From positions 1-12,615 of the forward strand of contig JAKSDM010001036.1 of the NCBI GenBank assembly GCA_022360135.1: 12,615 nucleotides of DNA. The letters run 5' to 3'. A program made the position numbers and the translations under genes. Each line of letters begins with the position of its first letter. Within the stretch, counting starts at the first letter, position 1. The DNA comes from Pseudanabaenales cyanobacterium (GTDB lineage Bacteria > Cyanobacteriota > Cyanobacteriia > Phormidesmidales > Phormidesmidaceae). Below, piece after piece: positions 1-5,834 of the stretch. The notes under the pieces are model-generated. The model searched no databases. It was not told where the DNA came from and saw only the letters and a list, made by a program, of their open reading frames with translations.

Positions 1-207
1 GGCGGGGCCAAACAACCCGCCAATCATGGCGGCTAGACGAGGTCCGAGGTCTTGCCCAGCTAGAACAACGCCGCCGAGAGCACCGCCGAGAATAGAAAAA
101 GCGATCGCAATCAACAGCCAAACTGGACCCGTCGCCAGGGTGACTTTTTGGCTGACAAAATCCTGACTAAATGCCTGTAATAGGGGGTCGTTTAGAATTT
201 CTTGCAT
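1..207 (-). CDS. Small membrane protein, unknown function (partial, C-terminus off the left edge)
   Basis: An open frame of 69 codons runs from an ATG at 205-207 to the window edge without a stop. The start is supported by GAGG eight bases upstream on the minus strand. The first ~28 residues are polar (MQEILNDPLLQAFSQDF...). A hydrophobic stretch follows at about residues 29-50 (WLLIAIAFSILGGALGGVVL), then a Gly/Ala/Pro-rich part that looks like the beginning of a second membrane segment. I do not recognise the family. It lies downstream of the TPR gene in the same direction, about 190 bases away, so the two could share a transcript. A HIP1 site (101-108) lies inside it. That it is a real gene is likely; its function is unknown. 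Confidence 0.6.
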   Translation of the reverse strand, partial: MQEILNDPLLQAFSQDFVSQKVTLATGPVWLLIAIAFSILGGALGGVVLAGQDLGPRLAAMIGGLFGPA

Positions 208-293
208 AGTGTGAACCTCAGGTGAGCCTCAAATGTAGGGTGCTGTTGTTAGGCAATAGTGTACAAATGGGGGATGGGGAGATGGGATGTTAT

Positions 294-391
294 TTAGCTG
301 CGGCTCTCTTAGGAGATATTCCGTAGGGTGGGCATTGCCCACATGGCTTATTTCAGCGCCATTCTACTTAGCTACGGCTCTCTTAGGAGAT
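294..391. repeat. Pair of 24-bp direct repeats flanking a GTGGGCATTGCCCAC hairpin
   Basis: Positions 294-317 and 368-391 are 23/24 identical (TTAGCTRCGGCTCTCTTAGG followed by AGAT), with starts 74 bases apart. Between them, 328-342 is an inverted repeat with 7-bp arms (GTGGGCA/TGCCCAC) around one base. The second copy abuts a run of eight G (393-400) just outside the TPR stop codon. GTAGGGTGGGC-type sequences resemble dispersed cyanobacterial intergenic repeats, and an inverted 11-bp copy (GCCCACCCTAC) occurs at 5760-5770. The spacer 208-400 otherwise holds no gene. Confidence 0.7.
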
Positions 392-400
392 CGGGGGGGG

Positions 401-1378
401 CTAGCTCACTGCTTCAGACACTGGCTGGGACAGCGCCTCGCCAGCCTGTCGCACTGTATCCGCCTGGGAAAACTGGCCATAGGCGGCAAAAATCTGCTCC
501 GCTTCTCGGTAGTGGGCCTTAGCCTGCTGCACATGCCGCTGATTGCCTTGCTCAGCCTGCTCCAGATCATCGGGCAGATTGACCAGCACGTTGGCCCGAT
601 TGGCCAAGGTGTGAGCGTAGGCCAAGGGAGTATCTTCAGCCGTGCGCACCTTGAGGGCCTGATCGTAGGCTGCTAACGCCCGCAAGTTATTGTCTACGGG
701 GTGAGTGCTGGGTAGATACTGCAGTGCATTCCCCAAGTTATTTTGCAACATGGCGTACTCACTGGGGTGATCAATCAGGCTGATGAATGTCAGCGCTCGC
801 TCAAAAGTCTGCACCGCGATCGCCTGCTTAAGGTCATCCCAGCCTGAACTCGAGGCTATCGATAGGTAGGCGATGGCAATGTTGTTTTGCAGAATGGCGT
901 ACTCCTGGGGGTGGGTTTTGCCGGTAAACACCGCCAGCGACTGCTGATACAGACGAATGCAGTCGGCCAGTTGGGCCTGGTGATAAGGCGCCAGCGACTG
1001 CAACACCAACCCCAGATTCATCTGGGTTTCGGCTTTTTCTTCTGGAGAACCCTGCTGGGTCAGTAGAGGCAAGGCCGCTTCGTAAAGGGCTTTTGCCTCA
1101 AGCAAGCGGGTTGGCCCTTCCTCCGGCAGCGATCGCAACGCCGTAGCTTTTCCAGCTAAGGCTCGCGCTTTTAGCCGCGGATAAGCCTCGCCACACAAGT
1201 CCAGAGCATGGTTATACAGCATAACAGCCTGGATCAAGGGAGTTTCGTTGGCAGGCCTGTGCTGCAGTCGTGTCGCCATCTCCAAGAGCATTTCAATCTT
1301 TTCAATGGGGGTTGCGGTTTCGGAGTCGAGGGCTGCGATCGCAACCTCAACGGCCGTATCCGTCAGGCTATTAGTCAC
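401..1378 (-). CDS. Tetratricopeptide-repeat (TPR) protein, 325 aa
   Basis: This is a soluble, alanine- and glutamine-rich helical protein with no signal peptide or membrane segment. Four related blocks are visible near residues 111, 156, 204 and 240 (SPEEKAETQMNLGLVLQSL, HPQEYAILQNNIAIAYLSI, HPSEYAMLQNNLGNALQYL, TPLAYAHTLANRANVLVNL). Each is followed by a helix of the AxxxYxxAL type, the A/B-helix pattern of TPR repeats with long ~45-residue units. Such proteins are protein-protein interaction scaffolds; the partner is unknown. The start is GTG at 1376-1378, with AGGAG 13 bases upstream, somewhat far. Three HIP1 sites lie inside the gene. It is divergent from hupSL, and an NtcA-type promoter about 310 bases upstream points toward it. 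TPR genes have been described near hyp/hup genes in other diazotrophic cyanobacteria, so a hydrogenase-related role is possible but is inference. Confidence 0.85.
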   Translation of the reverse strand: MTNSLTDTAVEVAIAALDSETATPIEKIEMLLEMATRLQHRPANETPLIQAVMLYNHALDLCGEAYPRLKARALAGKATALRSLPEEGPTRLLEAKALYEAALPLLTQQGSPEEKAETQMNLGLVLQSLAPYHQAQLADCIRLYQQSLAVFTGKTHPQEYAILQNNIAIAYLSIASSSGWDDLKQAIAVQTFERALTFISLIDHPSEYAMLQNNLGNALQYLPSTHPVDNNLRALAAYDQALKVRTAEDTPLAYAHTLANRANVLVNLPDDLEQAEQGNQRHVQQAKAHYREAEQIFAAYGQFSQADTVRQAGEALSQPVSEAVS

Positions 1379-1694
1379 AGATAGGTTAGAACTCCTACAA
1401 ATACTGCTAGTAGTGGATAAGTAAGCAGTAGAGGCTCAACCCAAGCTCAGGATTCTAAACAATATATCGACAAAGTGTTTTATCAATTGAACACTCTAAT
1501 TCTCTTAATGTTTCAGGCCGGATAATAATCTTATTCTCTTATCGATCTTAAGGGCTTTTCAAGCTTTTCCAAGGGGAAAGATCACAATTAATTGAAACGA
1601 TAAGCCGTGTTTGGCGCAGACTTAATGCACCTTTCTACAAAGCTTGATGATGCGCCAGGGTAATTGCAGCCAATCAAGTTGATCTAGCGCCCAA

Positions 1695-1737
1695 AATATA
1701 GGACAAGTTTTTCACTATATTTTGTATTTTTGATTAC
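1695..1737 (-). promoter_or_regulatory. Candidate NtcA-activated promoter facing the TPR gene
   Basis: Positions 1724-1737 read GTA-TTTTTGAT-TAC, a perfect match to the palindromic NtcA consensus GTAN8TAC. On the minus strand, exactly 23 bases beyond it lies TATATT (1695-1700), fitting the class II layout GTAN8TAC-N20-24-TAN3T. No TAN3T box sits at the right distance on the plus strand, so the promoter points left. The predicted transcript start near 1688 would leave a ~310-base leader before the GTG at 1378. NtcA is the global nitrogen regulator of cyanobacteria. The six fixed bases alone would occur a few times by chance in a window this size; the added -10 box makes the site more credible. 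Confidence 0.5.
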
Positions 1738-2249
1738 TTAAAACGTTATTCCAACGGAATTGGAACAATCTGGCGGCATGATTGAGTTGGGATGTGCTTC
1801 GTTGTGGTTTCCTCCAATCAGGTGTTCAATCCTGATTATGCTGGGCTAAGGTTCTCTAACTGACATCATTGCTGAGTAGCGCCTTCGTTACGAAATCATT
1901 GTCCATGGCCGCCCGGTATCGTTTCTGGACCATACTTTGCCTAGACGGTTCTGGTTTGAGTAAATTGACGGACAAGCGCCGCCGCAGTCCCATTTTGTTA
2001 AAGATGTGAGCATTTTCTGACTTTTCCCAGGAAAACGCTTGAAGTATAAATGTATGCACAAGCCTATAAAGATATTTCTGGTATGAGTTAACTTATAGTG
2101 GTTTTCAATTTCATCAACTACATCTCATACCCTACACTGACACCCTATCTTGCCGAGATGTGTTCAATCTAAGTGAGAATTGCCATAATCTTCCCAAGTC
2201 ATTGTCTGATTACTTGAATTGAAGAAATAAATGTCATAAATGCGATCAG

Positions 2250-2282
2250 TATTTAGTCAGTTTTTAGTCAGTTTTTAGTCAG
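2250..2282 (+). repeat. Three tandem 11-bp repeats (TTTTTAGTCAG) upstream of hupS
   Basis: Copies are at 2250-2260 (TATTTAGTCAG, one mismatch), 2261-2271 and 2272-2282 (both TTTTTAGTCAG). The period is close to one helical turn, so all copies face the same side of the DNA. Tandem ~11-bp repeats are the typical target of OmpR/PhoB-class response regulators. The array ends 123 bases before the hupS ATG. A regulatory role is inference; slippage in AT-rich DNA is the alternative. Confidence 0.5.
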
Positions 2283-2405
2283 CTTTCTGATTTTTGTAAT
2301 AGTTCATTCATGTTCATCCTCGGGTATTTAATGTTATTCAAATAGCAGTGGATAAAGTGAGCAACTCAGAGGCAAGAGATTTTGCTTTTTGAACTGAGGT
2401 GACTC

Positions 2406-3368
2406 ATGGTTAATGTGTTGTGGCTTCAGGGCGGCGCCTGCTCTGGCAACACCATGTCGTTTTTGAATGCTGAAGAACCCAGCGTCTGCGATTTGGTGAC
2501 AGACTTTGGCGTCAACCTGCTCTGGCATCCATCTCTCGGGATGGAATTAGGAGACAATTTGCAGCGGCTTTTGTATAACTGTCTCGGCGGTGAAATTCCC
2601 CTCGACATCCTGGTGTTTGAAGGGTCAGTTATTAACGCTCCCAATGGCTCGGGGGAATGGAATCGCTTTGCCGATCGCCCGATGAAAGCTTGGCTGCAAG
2701 ATTTGGCGGGCGTGGCGAAGTTTGTCGTCGCGGTAGGGGACTGCGCCACCTGGGGAGGCATTCCGGCGACAGCTCCCAATCCCACTCAGTCGCAAGGACT
2801 ACAATTCCAGAAGCGCAAGCCAGGCGGGTTACTGGGCGCTGACTACCAATCCCAAGCAGGGTTTCCGGTAATCAACATTCCTGGCTGTCCGGCTCACCCG
2901 GACTGGATTACGCAGATTTTAGCTGCGATCGCCACTGGCCGCCTGGACGATATTACTTTGGACCAGTTTAATCGCCCCCAAACCTTTTTCAAAAGCTTTA
3001 CCCAAACCGGCTGCACCCGTAACATCCATTTTGCCTACAAAGCGTCAAGCCCTGAGTTTGGCCAGCGTACTGGCTGTTTATTCTACGACCTGGGTTGCCG
3101 AGGACCGATGACCCACTCCTCCTGCAACCGCATTTTGTGGAATCGAGTCTCGTCTAAAACTCGCGCCGGAATGCCCTGTCTGGGTTGTACCGAGCCAGAG
3201 TTTCCCTTCCACGATTTGGCTCCCGGCACGGTCTTCAAGACCCAGACCATTATGGGTGTGCCTAAAGAGCTGCCCTCAGGCGTCAACAAGAAAGATTACG
3301 CCCTACTCACGGTGGTGGCCAAAGACGCCATGCCTGCTTGGGCCGAAGAAGACATTTTCACCGTATAG
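2406..3368 (+). CDS. hupS: Uptake [NiFe] hydrogenase small subunit HupS (group 2a)
   Basis: This iron-sulfur subunit carries electrons from the [NiFe] site in HupL toward the cell's acceptors during H2 oxidation. It is 320 aa, full length for cyanobacterial HupS, and has no Tat signal peptide, so it should stay on the cytoplasmic side. The proximal-cluster positions are Cys12, Cys113 (VAVGDCATWGG) and Cys161 (NIPGCPAHPDW), with Asn15 where most hydrogenases have the second Cys of CxxC. The distal-cluster positions are Cys203, Cys224 and Cys231, with Gln200 at the usual His position. The medial [3Fe-4S] ligands are Cys240, Cys258 and Cys261 (MPCLGCTEPEF). The ATG is preceded by a strong GAGGTGA ribosome site (GAGG at 2396-2399, six-base spacing). 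hupL follows after 37 bases. The Asn/Gln substitutions belong, as far as I know, to the cyanobacterial type. Confidence 0.97.
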   Translation: MVNVLWLQGGACSGNTMSFLNAEEPSVCDLVTDFGVNLLWHPSLGMELGDNLQRLLYNCLGGEIPLDILVFEGSVINAPNGSGEWNRFADRPMKAWLQDLAGVAKFVVAVGDCATWGGIPATAPNPTQSQGLQFQKRKPGGLLGADYQSQAGFPVINIPGCPAHPDWITQILAAIATGRLDDITLDQFNRPQTFFKSFTQTGCTRNIHFAYKASSPEFGQRTGCLFYDLGCRGPMTHSSCNRILWNRVSSKTRAGMPCLGCTEPEFPFHDLAPGTVFKTQTIMGVPKELPSGVNKKDYALLTVVAKDAMPAWAEEDIFTV

Positions 3369-3405
3369 CTTGACCGCATCATCCTTCCGTTATTGATCAA
3401 AATTC

Positions 3406-5013
3406 ATGACTGTAAAATCAGCCATTCAAACCCTAGATATTTCTCCAGTCGGTCGGGTTGAGGGAGACCTAGATGTGCGGGTTGACATTCGTGACGGCCA
3501 CGTTGTCAATGCTTGGACCCGAGCCGAACTGTTTCGCGGTTTTGAAATTATTCTCAAAGGCAAAGATCCTCAGGCAGGCCTGATCGTGACTCCTCGGGCC
3601 TGCGGGATTTGTGGCGGATCCCACCTCACCTGCGCCGCCTGGGCGCTGGATACCGCTTGGGGTGCGGAAGTTCCCCGCAATGCCATTTTGGCTAGAAATC
3701 TGGGTCAAATCGCCGAGTCTCTCCAGAGCATTCCCCGCTATTTCTATGGTCTCTACGCCATTGACCTGACCAACAAAAAGTACCAAAACAGCGCTTTCTA
3801 TGAAGAAGCCTGTCGGCGGTTCGCCCCCTATACCGGCGCTTCCTATGAAATCGGCGTCACCATTTCAGGCAAGCCAGTGGAGATCTATGCCTTGCTGGGA
3901 GGACAGTGGCCTCACTCCAGCTACATGGTTCCGGGCGGGGTGATGTGCGCCCCCACCCTGACCGATATTACCCGCGCCTGGGCAATTTTGGCGTACTTCC
4001 GCACCAACTGGCTGGAGCCAGTATGGTTGGGCTGTTCTCTAGAGCGCTATGAACAAATCCAGACCTATGATGACTTCATGGCCTGGATTGATCAGAAGCC
4101 AGAACATGCCAACTCTGACCTGGGCTTCTACTGGCGCATGGGCCTAGATATTGGACTCGATACCTACGGCGGCGGCTGTGGCCGCTATGTCAGCTGGGGC
4201 TATTTGCCCCACGAAGACCGCTACCAAAAGCCCACCATTGCTGGTCGCAACACCGCCCTAATGATGAAGAGCGGCGTCTACGACAGCTTTACCGATACCC
4301 ATCAGCTGATGCAGCAAGACCTGGCCCGGGAGAATACCGCCCATGCCTGGTATGACGAAGGCGCTGCCGATATTCACCCCTTTGAAAGGACCGTGCGGCC
4401 CACTGCCAACAATAGTCACGATTATGAGGGGGCTTACTCCTGGTCTACGGCGGTGCGTCACATCGAGTCGGGTCGGTTAGAGGCGGGTCCCTTAGCGCGA
4501 CAGCTAGTGGCAGGCGGTCGCCACGGTGAGGACTGGCAGCACTATGACGGTTTGATTCTGGATGTCTTCAAGAAAATAGGCGGCCCCAGCGTTCACCTGC
4601 GGCAGTTAGCTCGGGTTCACGAGGTAGTGAAACTCTACCGTCAGGCTGAGCGCTGCCTGCGGGAGTTTCGCCTGAAAGAGCCGTTTTATATCAAGCCGAA
4701 GGAAACGGATGGTCGCGGCTGGGGGGCTACCGAAGCAGCGCGGGGCGCACTGTGCCACTGGGTCGAAATTGAAGGCGGCAAGATCAAGAACTACCAGATT
4801 GTCGCCCCCACCACCTGGAACGTTGGTCCCCGCGACGCCGAAGGCGTTCTCGGTCCGATCGAAGAGGCGCTAATGGGGACACCTATCGCCGATCCGAGCG
4901 ATCCGGTGGAGGTGGGTCATGTGGCCCGCTCCTTCGATTCTTGCCTGGTGTGTACTGTCCATGCCCATGACAGCAAAACTGGGGAAGAACTGGCTCGATT
5001 CAGGACAGCCTAG
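3406..5013 (+). CDS. hupL: Uptake [NiFe] hydrogenase large subunit HupL (group 2a)
   Basis: This catalytic subunit oxidises H2 at the Ni-Fe centre and works as a dimer with HupS. The 535 residues are intact. The N-terminal nickel motif is RACGICGGSH (Cys66, Cys69). The C-terminal one is DSCLVCTVH (Cys513, Cys516, His519), with Ser where the general consensus DPCxxC has Pro. Maturation proteases cut after this His, which would release a 16-residue tail starting AHDSKTG. The tail shows that the protein is made as a precursor and needs HupW. Metal-site assembly also needs HypABCDEF, which are not encoded in this window. The ATG lies 37 bases after hupS with no clear ribosome site, so expression probably depends on cotranscription with hupS. 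In diazotrophs this enzyme recovers H2 produced by nitrogenase. Confidence 0.97.
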   Translation: MTVKSAIQTLDISPVGRVEGDLDVRVDIRDGHVVNAWTRAELFRGFEIILKGKDPQAGLIVTPRACGICGGSHLTCAAWALDTAWGAEVPRNAILARNLGQIAESLQSIPRYFYGLYAIDLTNKKYQNSAFYEEACRRFAPYTGASYEIGVTISGKPVEIYALLGGQWPHSSYMVPGGVMCAPTLTDITRAWAILAYFRTNWLEPVWLGCSLERYEQIQTYDDFMAWIDQKPEHANSDLGFYWRMGLDIGLDTYGGGCGRYVSWGYLPHEDRYQKPTIAGRNTALMMKSGVYDSFTDTHQLMQQDLARENTAHAWYDEGAADIHPFERTVRPTANNSHDYEGAYSWSTAVRHIESGRLEAGPLARQLVAGGRHGEDWQHYDGLILDVFKKIGGPSVHLRQLARVHEVVKLYRQAERCLREFRLKEPFYIKPKETDGRGWGATEAARGALCHWVEIEGGKIKNYQIVAPTTWNVGPRDAEGVLGPIEEALMGTPIADPSDPVEVGHVARSFDSCLVCTVHAHDSKTGEELARFRTA

Positions 5014-5022
5014 AACACTGGC

Positions 5023-5040
5023 GCAGAAATCGGTTTCTGC
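5023..5040 (+). other. Hairpin just after hupL
   Basis: GCAGAAA-TCGG-TTTCTGC forms a 7-bp perfect stem with a 4-base loop, starting 10 bases after the hupL stop codon. There is no T-run after it, so it is not a classic intrinsic terminator. It may stabilise the hupSL mRNA or slow read-through to hupW. Its sequence (AGAAA..CGGTTTCT) looks like a degenerate member of the palindromic repeats that follow. Confidence 0.45.
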
Positions 5041-5052
5041 TGATAGATGCTC

Positions 5053-5181
5053 AAGTTTGTCGAATGTTCTCTCAAGAAACCGGGTTTCTCAAGATGTCCT
5101 GCCCATTGACGGCTAGAAACCGGGTGTCTTCTGACCAGCGCTAAGTTTGTTGAAGGTCTCTCAAGAAACCCGGTTTCTCAA
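5053..5181 (+). repeat. AGAAACC(C/G)GGTTTCT palindromic repeats between hupL and hupW
   Basis: Palindromic cores with 7-bp arms around one base lie at 5075-5089 and 5164-5178; a decayed core with one arm mismatch is at 5115-5129. The first and third sit in a longer direct repeat of ~40 bases: 5053-5092 and 5143-5181 both read AAGTTTGTYGAAKGT, then CTCTCAAGAAACC, the core and TTTCTCAA. They resemble short dispersed intergenic repeats of filamentous cyanobacteria. Transcribed, each core would fold into a hairpin in the hupL-hupW spacer. Confidence 0.75.
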
Positions 5182-5209
5182 TCCATGTCCTTGCACATTA
5201 ACCGCTCCT

Positions 5210-5698
5210 ATGTTAACCATTATTGGCTGTGGCAACCTCAATCGCTCGGATGATGGGGTGGGTGTGGTGGTCGCTCAGCGGCTACAACAATATTTGAACG
5301 AGACTCCAGCGCCTGATGTGCGCGTTTTCGATTGTGGTACTGCGGGCATTGAGGTGATGTTTCAAGCCCGAGGAAGCCGCGAGTTAATCATCATTGACGC
5401 CAGCCAGACCGGATCGGAACCCGGTGCTATCTACAGGGTTCCGGGGATGGTGCTGGAGCAACTACCCACCCCCAGCTATAATCTGCATGATTTTCGCTGG
5501 GACCATGCGATCGCAGCGGGCCGCAAAATTTTCAAACACACCTTCCCTGCTAAAGTCACGGTCTACCTGATCGAAGCCCAAACCTTGGACTTTGGCTGGA
5601 CGCTTTCCCCGGCTGTGGCAATCGCTGCTGAAAAAGTATTTCAAGCGATTCGCCAAAGGTTGACGAGTTTTTTGAAGCAAATAGAACAAAGAATTTAG
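5210..5698 (+). CDS. hupW: Hydrogenase maturation protease HupW
   Basis: This is a nickel-dependent endopeptidase of the HybD/HupD/HycI family that removes the C-terminal tail of HupL after nickel insertion. It is 162 aa from the ATG at 5210-5212. The N-terminal motif GCGNLNRSDDGVG is diagnostic. Asp15, Asp63 (IIIDAS) and His93 (NLHDF) fall where HybD has its nickel ligands Glu16, Asp62 and His93. An in-frame TTG at 5147 would add 21 residues, but that extension is encoded by the palindromic repeat and precedes the conserved MLTIIGCGN start, so I reject it. No clear ribosome site is seen before 5210. The gene lies 196 bases after hupL in the same direction, matching its role, and could share the hup transcript or have its own promoter. 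Confidence 0.93.
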   Translation: MLTIIGCGNLNRSDDGVGVVVAQRLQQYLNETPAPDVRVFDCGTAGIEVMFQARGSRELIIIDASQTGSEPGAIYRVPGMVLEQLPTPSYNLHDFRWDHAIAAGRKIFKHTFPAKVTVYLIEAQTLDFGWTLSPAVAIAAEKVFQAIRQRLTSFLKQIEQRI

Positions 5699-5775
5699 CG
5701 TCTTCAGGAGCAGGGCGATTTCCGAGAATTAAAGACACCGATGATGTGATTATAATATCGCCCACCCTACGAGAC

Positions 5776-5805
5776 TTTGGCGGTTGAAACTGCGAAACCG
5801 CCAAA
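5776..5805. terminator. Bidirectional terminator hairpin between convergent genes
   Basis: TTTGGCGGTT (5776-5785) pairs perfectly with AACCGCCAAA (5796-5805) around a 10-base loop. It lies 77 bases past the hupW stop and 29 bases past the stop of the minus-strand binding-protein gene. The A/T-rich stem base gives T-containing ends in both directions, although the T-runs are short (ATCTTT on plus). Position and stem strength fit a shared terminator. Confidence 0.6.
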
Positions 5806-5834
5806 TCTTTGGGGAGTTCTAGCGCTTAAGGGAT

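Larger units (their letters stand above)
1379..2405. other. About 1 kb intergenic region between the TPR gene and hupS
   Basis: This AT-rich region separates two divergent transcription units, and I see no convincing gene in it. It contains a perfect NtcA-type motif with a -10 box (1695-1737), an AGTGTT/AACACT inverted repeat (1474-1479 and 1490-1495), a TTCCAA/TTGGAA inverted repeat (1749-1754 and 1760-1765) and the 11-bp tandem repeat at 2250-2282. A weak NtcA half-match (GTA-N8-TAT, 2324-2337) lies 69 bases before the hupS start. Its length is consistent with long regulatory leaders on both sides, as reported for hupSL in heterocystous cyanobacteria. Confidence 0.7.

Noticed and set aside
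1856..2059. Minus-strand frame of 67 codons with a GTG start in the large intergenic region
   Set aside because: It has a weak ribosome site and basic, low-information content, and I see no family resemblance or protein-like pattern. It is more likely chance in noncoding DNA.
2250..2282. CRISPR-like array
   Set aside because: The units are 11 bp and contiguous, without spacers, and no cas genes are present.
2324..2337. GTA-N8-TAT as an NtcA site for hupS
   Set aside because: It has only five of six fixed bases and no properly spaced -10 box that I can defend.
2426..2785. Minus-strand frame of 119 codons inside hupS
   Set aside because: It is a shadow of the strongly conserved hupS reading frame.
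5147..5209. TTG-initiated N-terminal extension of hupW
   Set aside because: It is encoded by the palindromic repeat. The conserved protease N-terminus begins at the ATG at 5210.
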